A stretch of DNA of 47,412 nt from Lachnospiraceae bacterium (GTDB lineage Bacteria > Bacillota > Clostridia > Lachnospirales > Lachnospiraceae). Below the pieces are notes generated by a model. It was not told the DNA's origin. It did no database searches and saw only the letters and a list, made by a program, of their open reading frames with translations. How positions within the stretch are numbered: the first letter of the stretch is position 1; each line of letters starts with the position of its first letter. Below are positions 1-8,037 of the stretch, piece by piece. The stretch lies in NCBI GenBank assembly GCA_022776445.1, contig JALFHZ010000039.1, positions 1-47,412 of the forward strand, in the 5' to 3' direction. The translations under genes were made by a program, and so were the position numbers.

Positions 1-527
1 GCGGCCATGGCGGCTTTGCGTCCGTCACAGATAATCTGGTCGTATTTGGCATCCAGATTATTCAGGCCGGTATAAGCAACATAGTTGAAATACTGTTTCA
101 TCATCTTGAGCAATGGTTTGTCGCACCTTCCGAGGATCACGACTCCGTCCACATGGTTGTCTGTGATCAGACGAAATGTGTTGGGATGTGTGGCATCAAA
201 GGAAGAAAATGAGTACTTCAGGACATAGTTCCGCTTAAAAGCTTCCTGTTCGATGCTCCGTGCCAAAGAGGTAAAGAACAGATCGGTAACAGTGTCTGTT
301 GTACGCGCAAACATGCAGGCGATGGAGCGGGATGCGGTCTGTGGACTGTCGTTTCCCAGCTTCAGTGTCTGCGCGGTAGAATTCGGAATGTAGCCGGTAC
401 GGCGGACGATCTCCCAGATCCTGTCCTGTACTTCCTTACTGGCGGCACCGGGTGCGTTTTTGTTCACGACCCGAGAAACCGTTGAGATGGAGACTCCGGC
501 CTCCCGGGCAATTTCTTTCAGGGTCAT
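1..527 (-). CDS. LacI-family transcriptional regulator (LacI#1), C-terminus runs off the window start
   Basis: Reverse-strand translation begins MTLKEIAREAGVSISTVSRVVNKNAPGAASKEVQDRIWEIVRRTGYIPNSTAQTLK, a typical LacI HTH, followed by a periplasmic-binding-like core; no stop before base 1. Confidence 0.92.
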   Translation of the reverse strand, partial: MTLKEIAREAGVSISTVSRVVNKNAPGAASKEVQDRIWEIVRRTGYIPNSTAQTLKLGNDSPQTASRSIACMFARTTDTVTDLFFTSLARSIEQEAFKRNYVLKYSFSSFDATHPNTFRLITDNHVDGVVILGRCDKPLLKMMKQYFNYVAYTGLNNLDAKYDQIICDGRKAAMA

Positions 528-608
528 AGATACCTCCGTAAAATGATATTCGATCGTCTATCTGCTGATTTTATTATATCGTATATTCTGAAAAACAGTA
601 TACCATAA

Positions 609-630
609 TCACCCAAACGTTTGAGTAAAA
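609..630. promoter_or_regulatory. LacI-type operator, site 1 (tcacccaaacgtttgagtaaa)
   Basis: CAAACGTTTG palindromic core in the divergent region between LacI#1 and the pfk operon; same core recurs at 6440-6459. Confidence 0.7.
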
Positions 631-738
631 TTTGCACAAATTGCATGTGGTTTATGTTATTCTTATTCCATCAGAGGCAGTATGGCGTGGAAGACGCTGC
701 TGCCGGGTAGAGTTTATCAGACAGGAGAGGATGAGATC

Positions 739-1923
739 ATGAAAGGAAATGTTCTTGTAGTACACGGCGGCGGCCCGACAGCGGTTATCAATGCTTCTCT
801 GTACGGAGTGATTGAAGAGGCAAAGGCAGCAGGGGTGGAAAAGGTGTATGCAGCCATGGGCGGCAGTGAAGGAATCCTGAAGGAGGATTTTCTGGATCTT
901 CTGCAGTTTTCGGAGGAGCGGCTGAAGCTGCTGCTTGAGACACCGGCGACGGCAATTGGTTCTTCCAGATATGCGCTGGAGCAGGAGGACTATGACGCGA
1001 TGCCGGCGATTTTTGCAAAATACAACATCAAATACGTGCTGGCAAACGGCGGCAACGGAACTATGGATACCTGCGGCAAAATCTATGCGGCATGTAAGAA
1101 TTCCGGTGTGACAGTGGTCGGTATTCCGAAGACCATTGACAATGATATAGCCATCACGGATCATACACCGGGATACGGCAGTGCAGCACGTTATATCGCG
1201 GCTACCACGGCTGAGGTAGGCGTGGACGTGAAATCTCTTCCGATCCATGTCTGTGTCATTGAGGCCATGGGCCGGAATGCCGGATGGATCACAGCGGCTT
1301 CCGCACTGGCAAGAAGGAATCCGGGTGATGCTCCGCATTTGATTTATCTTCCGGAGCGTGTGTTCAATGAAGAAGAGTTTCTGGAAGATGTAAAGAAGCT
1401 GTATGAGGAAAAAGGCGGCGTTGTAGTGGTAGCCAGCGAAGGCCTGAAAGGACCGGACGGAGAGCCAATTGTTCCGCCGATTTTTAAATCCGGACGTGCA
1501 ACCTACTATGGAGATGTCAGCTCCCATCTGGCAAATCTGGTGATTCAGAAGCTGGGAATTAAGGCAAGAAGTGAGAAACCGGGTATTTGCGGTCGTGCTT
1601 CTATTGCGTGGCAGTCGCCGGTGGATCGAGACGAAGCAGTGCTCGCAGGACGGGAAGCATTGAAAGCAGCTATGGAAGGTGTCGGCGGAGTGATGGTTGG
1701 CTTTATCCGTGACAATACGGAGGACGGAAGCTATCATATCCATGTTGAGCGGATTCCGATTGAAGAAGTGATGCTGTATGAGCGGATTATTCCGGACAGC
1801 TATATCAATGCGCGCGGCAATGATGTGACACAGGAGTTTGTCGACTGGTGCAGGCCTCTGATCGGACCGGAGCTGAGAGAGTTTATCGATTTCCATGACG
1901 AGAGAAAAAAACTGGAAAAGTAA
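739..1923 (+). CDS. 6-phosphofructokinase, PPi-PFK-like family
   Basis: MKGNVLVVHGGGPTAVINASL, PKTIDNDIAITDHTPGYGSA, EAMGRNAGW. Start at 739 (GGAGAGGATGAGATCATG) rather than the ORF-track 682. Confidence 0.92.
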   Translation: MKGNVLVVHGGGPTAVINASLYGVIEEAKAAGVEKVYAAMGGSEGILKEDFLDLLQFSEERLKLLLETPATAIGSSRYALEQEDYDAMPAIFAKYNIKYVLANGGNGTMDTCGKIYAACKNSGVTVVGIPKTIDNDIAITDHTPGYGSAARYIAATTAEVGVDVKSLPIHVCVIEAMGRNAGWITAASALARRNPGDAPHLIYLPERVFNEEEFLEDVKKLYEEKGGVVVVASEGLKGPDGEPIVPPIFKSGRATYYGDVSSHLANLVIQKLGIKARSEKPGICGRASIAWQSPVDRDEAVLAGREALKAAMEGVGGVMVGFIRDNTEDGSYHIHVERIPIEEVMLYERIIPDSYINARGNDVTQEFVDWCRPLIGPELREFIDFHDERKKLEK

Positions 1924-1953
1924 ATCATAAGAAAAGAAAGGGATGAGAAAGTT

Positions 1954-2790
1954 ATGAAACACATTTTTCTGAATCTGAAACGATTCGACATTCCGAAGGC
2001 GGAAGGCGGTGTGAATTCCATCGCTCCGATCCGCGAGTGGGGCAGCTGCATTGTATCCAATACGCAGGAAGCTCTGAAAAAGTATGAGGGAGATGACGTG
2101 GAGTTTGCCATGTATTTCCCGGAGGCACATCTGATTCCGGCAGTGAATGCTCTGTGTGAGAACAGCCCGGTGCAGGTGGGATGCCAGAGCGTGTATCGTG
2201 AGGATACGGCTGTGGGAGGCAACTTCGGTGCATTTACGACCAACCGCACAGCCAATGCAGTAAAAGCGATCGGATGTACCACAACCATTATCGGTCACTG
2301 CGAAGAGCGCAAGGATAAGGCCGGGATTCTGGCAGAAGCAGGAGTGAATGATACGAAAGCGGTGAACCGTCTGCTGAACAGAGAGATCCGTCAGGCGATT
2401 CAGGCCGGTTTAAGTGTGCTGTACTGCATCGGCGAATCTTCCGAAGAACAGCCGCGCTGGCAGGAAGTGCTGAGAGAGCAGCTGGAGACCGGACTGGAAG
2501 GTGTAGATACTTCCAAAGTTACCATCGCATATGAGCCGATCTGGGCGATCGGACCGGGCAAGATTCCGCCGGATGCCGAGTATATTACCAAAATCGGCTC
2601 TTACATCAAGGAAGTGACCGGCGGTCTGGATGTGGTTTATGGCGGCGGCCTGAAGGTAGACAATGCCGAGATGCTGGCATCCATCCCGGTTATTGACGGC
2701 GGCCTGATCGCATTAACCCGGTTCCAGGGAGAGATCGGATTCTATCCGGAAGAGTATCTGGAAATTATCCGTACTTATCTTGGTAAATAA
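1954..2790 (+). CDS. Triosephosphate isomerase family protein (divergent)
   Basis: NLK catalytic Lys region, IIGHCEER (canonical IGHSERR), AYEPIWAIGPGK, YGGGLK phosphate loop. Confidence 0.88.
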   Translation: MKHIFLNLKRFDIPKAEGGVNSIAPIREWGSCIVSNTQEALKKYEGDDVEFAMYFPEAHLIPAVNALCENSPVQVGCQSVYREDTAVGGNFGAFTTNRTANAVKAIGCTTTIIGHCEERKDKAGILAEAGVNDTKAVNRLLNREIRQAIQAGLSVLYCIGESSEEQPRWQEVLREQLETGLEGVDTSKVTIAYEPIWAIGPGKIPPDAEYITKIGSYIKEVTGGLDVVYGGGLKVDNAEMLASIPVIDGGLIALTRFQGEIGFYPEEYLEIIRTYLGK

Positions 2791-2821
2791 AAACGCAATC
2801 AATCATAAAAGGAGAACAGAT

Positions 2822-4315
2822 ATGAACGTAGCATTAGAGTATGGACAGGGAACTGTCAATGTAAAACTGCCGGATACCGCAGACATCTTCATCCCGGGCG
2901 AGACGGTACCGGATCCGCCTTATATTCCGGAAGATCAGCTGGTTGAGAAAACACTGGAATCCATCCGTAACCCAATGGGCATGCCGCCGTTAACTGAGCT
3001 GGCTCACAAAGGCTCCAAGGTGACCATTATTTTCCCGGACCGTGTAAAAGGCGGTGAGCAGCCGACTTCCCACAGAAAGATTTCCATTCGTCTGATCCTG
3101 AATGAGCTGTATTCTGTAGGTGTTGAAAAGAAGGATATTCTTTTGATCTGCTCCAACGGCCTGCACAGAAAGAACACGGAGAAAGAAATCCGCGGTGTTC
3201 TGGGCGATGAACTGTTCAATGAGTTCTGGTATACACACCAGATCATCAACCACGACAGCGAAGATTATGATCATCTGGTAGATCTGGGAACCACGGATCG
3301 CGGTGATCCGGTTCTGATGAACAAATATGTATATGATTCCGACGTGGCTATTCTGATCGGACATACCCAGGGCAACCCGTATGGCGGATATTCAGGCGGC
3401 TACAAGCACTGTGCAACCGGTATTACCCACTGGCGTTCCATCGCTTCTCACCATGTTCCGGAAGTGATGCATCGTGCGGACTTTACTCCGGTAAGCGGCA
3501 AGTCTCTGATGAGAACCAAATTTGACGAGATTGGTCAGCATATGGAGAAATGCATGGGGAAGAAATTCTTCTGCTGTGATGCGGTGCTGGATACCAAGTC
3601 CCGCCAGATCGAGATCAACAGCGGTTATGCAGCTGTGATGCAGCCGCATTCCTGGATTATGGCAGACAAGCGTACCTACGTTCCGTGGGCAGAGAAAAAA
3701 TATGATGTGATGATCTTCGGTATGCCTCAGTTCTTCCATTACGGAGAAGGCATGGGAACCAATCCGATCATGCTGATGCAGGCAATTTCCGCTCAGGTCA
3801 TTCGTCATAAGAGAATTATGAGCGACAACTGTGTGATTATCTGCACTTCCCTGTGCAACGGTTACTTCCATGATGAGCTGTGGCCGTACACCAGGGAGAT
3901 GTATGAGATGTTCCAGCATGATCAGATGCAGACGCTTCCGGATATGAACCGTTATGGTGAGTACTTTGCAACCAATGAAGAATACATCCGCAAATACCGC
4001 TACTGCAACGCATTCCATCCGTTCCACGGCTTCTCCATGATCAGCTGCGGACATATTGCAGAAATGAATACCGCGGCCATTTATGTATGCGGCGCTCAGG
4101 AACCTGGATATGCAAGAGGTATGGGACTGAAAACCAGAGCAACCGTTGAGGAAGCGCTGGAAGATGCAAAGAAGAAGATTGTCGGACCGAACCCGAACAT
4201 TCTGGTTCTGCCTCAGACCTTCAAGCTGGGTGCTGTCCACCTGATGATGAAGGGGGAGACACCGGACGGAAAGGGTCACGAGGATTGCGGCTGTATGGCG
4301 CATATGCATAAATAA
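2822..4315 (+). CDS. LarA-family (DUF2088) nickel-pincer-type racemase/epimerase homolog
   Basis: N-terminal DUF2088-like VTIIFPDRVKGGEQPTSH..., central GGYSGGYKHCATGIT comparable to the GG-x-K loop of LarA. Start at 2822 after aaaggagaacagat. Confidence 0.8.
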   Translation: MNVALEYGQGTVNVKLPDTADIFIPGETVPDPPYIPEDQLVEKTLESIRNPMGMPPLTELAHKGSKVTIIFPDRVKGGEQPTSHRKISIRLILNELYSVGVEKKDILLICSNGLHRKNTEKEIRGVLGDELFNEFWYTHQIINHDSEDYDHLVDLGTTDRGDPVLMNKYVYDSDVAILIGHTQGNPYGGYSGGYKHCATGITHWRSIASHHVPEVMHRADFTPVSGKSLMRTKFDEIGQHMEKCMGKKFFCCDAVLDTKSRQIEINSGYAAVMQPHSWIMADKRTYVPWAEKKYDVMIFGMPQFFHYGEGMGTNPIMLMQAISAQVIRHKRIMSDNCVIICTSLCNGYFHDELWPYTREMYEMFQHDQMQTLPDMNRYGEYFATNEEYIRKYRYCNAFHPFHGFSMISCGHIAEMNTAAIYVCGAQEPGYARGMGLKTRATVEEALEDAKKKIVGPNPNILVLPQTFKLGAVHLMMKGETPDGKGHEDCGCMAHMHK

Positions 4316-4345
4316 AGGTGCGGTTACAGACAGGAGGTTAATGTA

Positions 4346-5167
4346 ATGAGTCACGAATATTATGGGTATAACAAGGAGCAGCTTCTGGCTGCTCCGAAGA
4401 TCAGACTGGTCTGCAAACACGACAATGCAGAAGTATTTAAAGAAATGGCGGAGCAGATGGTAAGTGAGATCGAGGCTCACAACGCTAAGGGCGAGAAGAC
4501 GGTCTTTATCTGTCCGGTGGGACCGGTAGGACAGTATCCGTATTTTGTAGATATGGTGAATGAGAAAAACATCAGCCTGAAGGATGTGTGGTTCATCAAC
4601 ATGGACGAGTATCTGGATGATGACAGACAGTGGGTTCCCATGGATCATCCGTTAAGCTTCCGCGGGTTTATGAACCGTACCGTTTATTCGAAGATCAAAC
4701 CGGAACTGGTTATGCCGGAAGAGCAGCGTGTATTCCCGGATCCGAATCGTCCGTCCTATGTACCGGAGCTGATCGAGAAGCTGGGCGGCGTGGATATCGC
4801 GTTCGGCGGTATCGGCATCAACGGTCATGTAGCCTTCAATGAAGCAGATGGTTCTCTGACGAATGAGGAATTCCTTGCGCAGAAGACCCGCGTACTGGCG
4901 ATCAGCCCGGAGACCCGTGCAGCCAATGCCATCGGTGACTTCAACGGAGCTCTGGAGGATATGCCGCATTACTGTGTGACCATCGGCATTTATGAGATTG
5001 CACATGCAAGAAAGATCCGTCTGGGCTGCTTCCGCAACTGGCATCGTGCCGTTGTCCGCAGAGCCGGATACGGTGAGCCGACTTCCGAATTCCCGGTAAG
5101 CCTGCTTCAGAGCCATCCGGATCTCACACTGACGTTCACGGATTTTGTAGCAAGTCTGACAGATTAG
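4346..5167 (+). CDS. Glucosamine-6-phosphate deaminase/isomerase (NagB)-like protein
   Basis: NMDEYLDDDRQWVPMDHPLSFRGFM and FGGIGINGHVAFNEAD match NagB signature regions with substitutions. Confidence 0.85.
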   Translation: MSHEYYGYNKEQLLAAPKIRLVCKHDNAEVFKEMAEQMVSEIEAHNAKGEKTVFICPVGPVGQYPYFVDMVNEKNISLKDVWFINMDEYLDDDRQWVPMDHPLSFRGFMNRTVYSKIKPELVMPEEQRVFPDPNRPSYVPELIEKLGGVDIAFGGIGINGHVAFNEADGSLTNEEFLAQKTRVLAISPETRAANAIGDFNGALEDMPHYCVTIGIYEIAHARKIRLGCFRNWHRAVVRRAGYGEPTSEFPVSLLQSHPDLTLTFTDFVASLTD

Positions 5168-5217
5168 CATTGGAAAGACCAGAGTAATCTTGCAGGCGAG
5201 AGAAAAGGAGAGAAAAA

Positions 5218-6381
5218 ATGAGCTTAATTCCGTTACGGCCTCTGATGGAGGCAAGTATGAAATATGGTTATGGCCAGGGCGGTTTCAATGTAAACGCCGT
5301 GGCTCAGGCGAAGGCAGTGATTGAAGTACACGAGATGTTCCGCTCCCCGGCTATTCTGCAGGGTGCAGATCTGGCCAACGGCTTCATGGGCGGCAGAACC
5401 GATTTCATGAATGCAACGCTGGAAGATAAAAAGATCGGTGCCAAGAATATCGGTGATGCAGTAAAGAAATATGGCATGGATTCCGAGATTCCGATCGTGC
5501 TCCATCTGGATCACGGAAGAGATTTTGATTCCTGTAAGGCAGCGATTGCGGGTGGTTATACTTCCGTTATGATTGATGGTTCTTCCCTGCCGTTCAAAGA
5601 GAACATCGAACTGACCCGTGAAGTAGTAAAATATGCACACGCAAGAGGTGTCAGCGTAGAAGGTGAGCTGGGCGTACTGGCAGGCGTGGAGGATCACGTA
5701 TTCTCTGCAAACTCTACTTACACCAATCCGTTGGATGCAGTAGAATTTTTCCAGAAGACCGGCGTGGATGCACTGGCAATTTCCTATGGCACCATGCACG
5801 GCGCATCCAAGGGCAAAGATGTGAAACTTCGCAAAGAGATTGCGATTGCAATCCGTGAGTGCATGAACCATCTGGGCATCTTCGGTGCTCTGGTTTCCCA
5901 CGGCTCTTCTACTGTGCCGAAATATATCGTGGATGAGATCAATGGTCTGGGCGGCAAACTGTCCAACACCTACGGTATTTCCATCGAGGAACTGCAGGGA
6001 GCCATCGGTGCAGGTATCAATAAAATCAATGTAGATACCGACATTCGTCTGGCTGTTACCCGTAATATGAAGGAACTCTTCGCGAAGTACCCGGAGAAGA
6101 GAAACAGCGCTTCTATCGGCGGCATCTATGAGCTTCTGGAGGCAAAGAAAGAAGCATTTGATCCGCGTGTATTCCTTCCGCCGATCATGGATACGGTTAT
6201 GTACGGCAATATTCCGGATGAGGATGTTGCAGCCATCGTAGACTGCATCGAGCGCGGCGCCAAAGAAGTAGTAGGTACTCTGATCGTGAAGTTCGGTTCT
6301 TACGGTAAGGCTCCGCTTGTGGAGAAGGTTACGCTGGACGAGATGGCAGAACGGTATAAAGAGATTGATAAGAATCTGTAA
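5218..6381 (+). CDS. Class II fructose-bisphosphate/ketose-bisphosphate aldolase
   Basis: GGFNVNA, VLHLDHGRDFDSC, VEGELGVLAGVEDH, VSHGSSTVP, GINKINVDTDIR. Confidence 0.93.
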   Translation: MSLIPLRPLMEASMKYGYGQGGFNVNAVAQAKAVIEVHEMFRSPAILQGADLANGFMGGRTDFMNATLEDKKIGAKNIGDAVKKYGMDSEIPIVLHLDHGRDFDSCKAAIAGGYTSVMIDGSSLPFKENIELTREVVKYAHARGVSVEGELGVLAGVEDHVFSANSTYTNPLDAVEFFQKTGVDALAISYGTMHGASKGKDVKLRKEIAIAIRECMNHLGIFGALVSHGSSTVPKYIVDEINGLGGKLSNTYGISIEELQGAIGAGINKINVDTDIRLAVTRNMKELFAKYPEKRNSASIGGIYELLEAKKEAFDPRVFLPPIMDTVMYGNIPDEDVAAIVDCIERGAKEVVGTLIVKFGSYGKAPLVEKVTLDEMAERYKEIDKNL

Positions 6382-6405
6382 TTCGTGAAAGCATAAATAT
6401 TCTGA

Positions 6406-6433
6406 AATAAGCTCGCCGTTTGGCGGGCTTATT
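6406..6433 (+). terminator. Hairpin terminator after the aldolase gene
   Basis: AATAAGCTCGCC-GTTT-GGCGGGCTTATT, 12-bp stem with one G-U pair, just downstream of the aldolase stop. Confidence 0.65.
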
Positions 6434-6439
6434 TGCGCC

Positions 6440-6459
6440 TTACGCAAACGTTTGTGTAA
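6440..6459. promoter_or_regulatory. LacI-type operator, site 2 (ttacgcaaacgtttgtgtaa)
   Basis: 20-bp near-perfect palindrome (one mismatch pair) with the same CAAACGTTTG core as site 1, upstream of the GPH transporter. Confidence 0.75.
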
Positions 6460-6521
6460 TTTCAGTAAAAAGTTCACAAAAATATATAGACATTTAACCT
6501 CAAATATGACATTATAGTTAT

Positions 6522-6546
6522 ATACTTAATTAAATTAATTAAGTAT
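6522..6546. repeat. Perfect 25-bp AT-rich palindrome
   Basis: ATACTTAATTAA-A-TTAATTAAGTAT, perfect 12-bp arms with a 1-nt centre, between operator site 2 and the GPH transporter start. Confidence 0.9.
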
Positions 6547-6586
6547 GTTCGTGAAAATATCAAAATACTATTTAAGGGAGGTCTGA

Positions 6587-8008
6587 ATGACTATGAACAA
6601 GAACAATGTAAAAACAGAGTGTTCCGAGAAAGATATCTGGCTGTTCAGTACGGGAAATATTGCGAACTGCCTGATCTTCAACATGGTGGCATTATACATC
6701 ATGTATTACTACACCAACATTCTCGGTGTCAGTGCAGCAGTAGCAGGTACGATTTTTATGGTGGCGCGTCTGGTAGATGCGTTTACCGATCCGCTGATGG
6801 GAATGATTGTTGACCGGACCAACACGAAGAAGATGGGCAAGTATCGTCCGTTTATTACATACGGTGCTCCGTTTCTGGGAATCGCTTTCGTTCTGATGTT
6901 TACGACTCCGAATATCAGTGCAGGTGGTAAGGTGATATATGCCTACATCTCCTATATTTTCTATTCCCTGACCTGGACCTGTGTGCAGATTCCACAGCTG
7001 GCTCTGCCGATTATGCTTTCCAACAATGTAGCAAGACGCACCAAAATTCAGGCAGTATTCCAGTTCTGCGGTGCGATTGCAGGTCTGATTATTCAGTCTT
7101 ATGCACTTCCGATGATTGAGGCATTCGGTGGACAGGACAACCCGGCTGCATGGACCAAGGTCATTACGATTTATGCTGTGGCAGCAACGGTTTTGTTTAT
7201 CCTTTCTGCAAGATCTGTAAAAGATCTGGATGTATATGAGTATCATGCCAATGCAGCTAAAGCAAGCGGCGGACAGAAACTGAGTTTTGCAGAATCCATG
7301 AAAGCAATTTTCAAAAACCGCGCTCTGATGTGTGTACTGCTGGCTTATGGTACCGATATGTTTGCCTCTCAGATTACCAATTCCATGCGTATTTATTTCT
7401 TTAAATATAATCTGGGCGGCAGAACGGATCTGATGGTATGGTTTGGATGGGTAGGAACGATTGCCTCTATTCTGATGCTGTTCTTTGTTGGTTCTTATGT
7501 AAAGAAACTCGGCAAGCGGATGAGTATTGCGGTTGTAGAAGCATTATGCCTGGTATTTACAGTTGTCGTGTTGATTGCAGCTCCGAAGCAGCAGGCAGTC
7601 GTATGTACCGTGGCATTACTGGCAACATTGTTCATGTTTAACTTTACGAATACCCTGAGCCGTTCAGCAGTGCTGGATGCGGCAAATTATGCAGAGATTA
7701 AGACAGGTGTTGCATGCAATGCTGTCGTGTCTTCAACATTTACGTTTGTAAATAAATGCTGTCAGGCGTTCTCCGCAGCATTTGCTGGTCACATTCTGAC
7801 CATGACCGGATATAATAAGGATCTGGCTCAGCAGGCACCGGGAACTCTGAATGCAATCCTGTATCTGATGACGATTGTCCCGATTGTTGCTTATATCTGT
7901 TCATTGATCGGTATGTATTTCTATCCGATCAATAAAGAAGATGAAATTAAGATGGAAGAAGAACTGGTGGCAAAGCGTGCAGCAGCATTGGCATCGGATG
8001 AAAACTAG
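6587..8008 (+). CDS. GPH-family (glycoside-pentoside-hexuronide:cation) symporter
   Basis: YYTNILGVSAAVAGTIFMVARLVDAFTDPLMGMIVDRTNTKKMGKYRPFI is a typical GPH N-terminal signature; multiple TM segments. Confidence 0.93.
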   Translation: MTMNKNNVKTECSEKDIWLFSTGNIANCLIFNMVALYIMYYYTNILGVSAAVAGTIFMVARLVDAFTDPLMGMIVDRTNTKKMGKYRPFITYGAPFLGIAFVLMFTTPNISAGGKVIYAYISYIFYSLTWTCVQIPQLALPIMLSNNVARRTKIQAVFQFCGAIAGLIIQSYALPMIEAFGGQDNPAAWTKVITIYAVAATVLFILSARSVKDLDVYEYHANAAKASGGQKLSFAESMKAIFKNRALMCVLLAYGTDMFASQITNSMRIYFFKYNLGGRTDLMVWFGWVGTIASILMLFFVGSYVKKLGKRMSIAVVEALCLVFTVVVLIAAPKQQAVVCTVALLATLFMFNFTNTLSRSAVLDAANYAEIKTGVACNAVVSSTFTFVNKCCQAFSAAFAGHILTMTGYNKDLAQQAPGTLNAILYLMTIVPIVAYICSLIGMYFYPINKEDEIKMEEELVAKRAAALASDEN

Positions 8009-8037
8009 AACAGGCAAAAATATTGGAGGAGACAATC

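Noticed and set aside
652-2298. 548-aa minus-strand ORF opposite PFK and TPI
   Set aside because: Shadow ORF from codon bias; plus-strand products have clear family motifs and the antisense product is His/Cys/Arg-rich with no recognisable domain. The same applies to 3392-4648, 5233-6477 and 41907-43229 on the minus strand.
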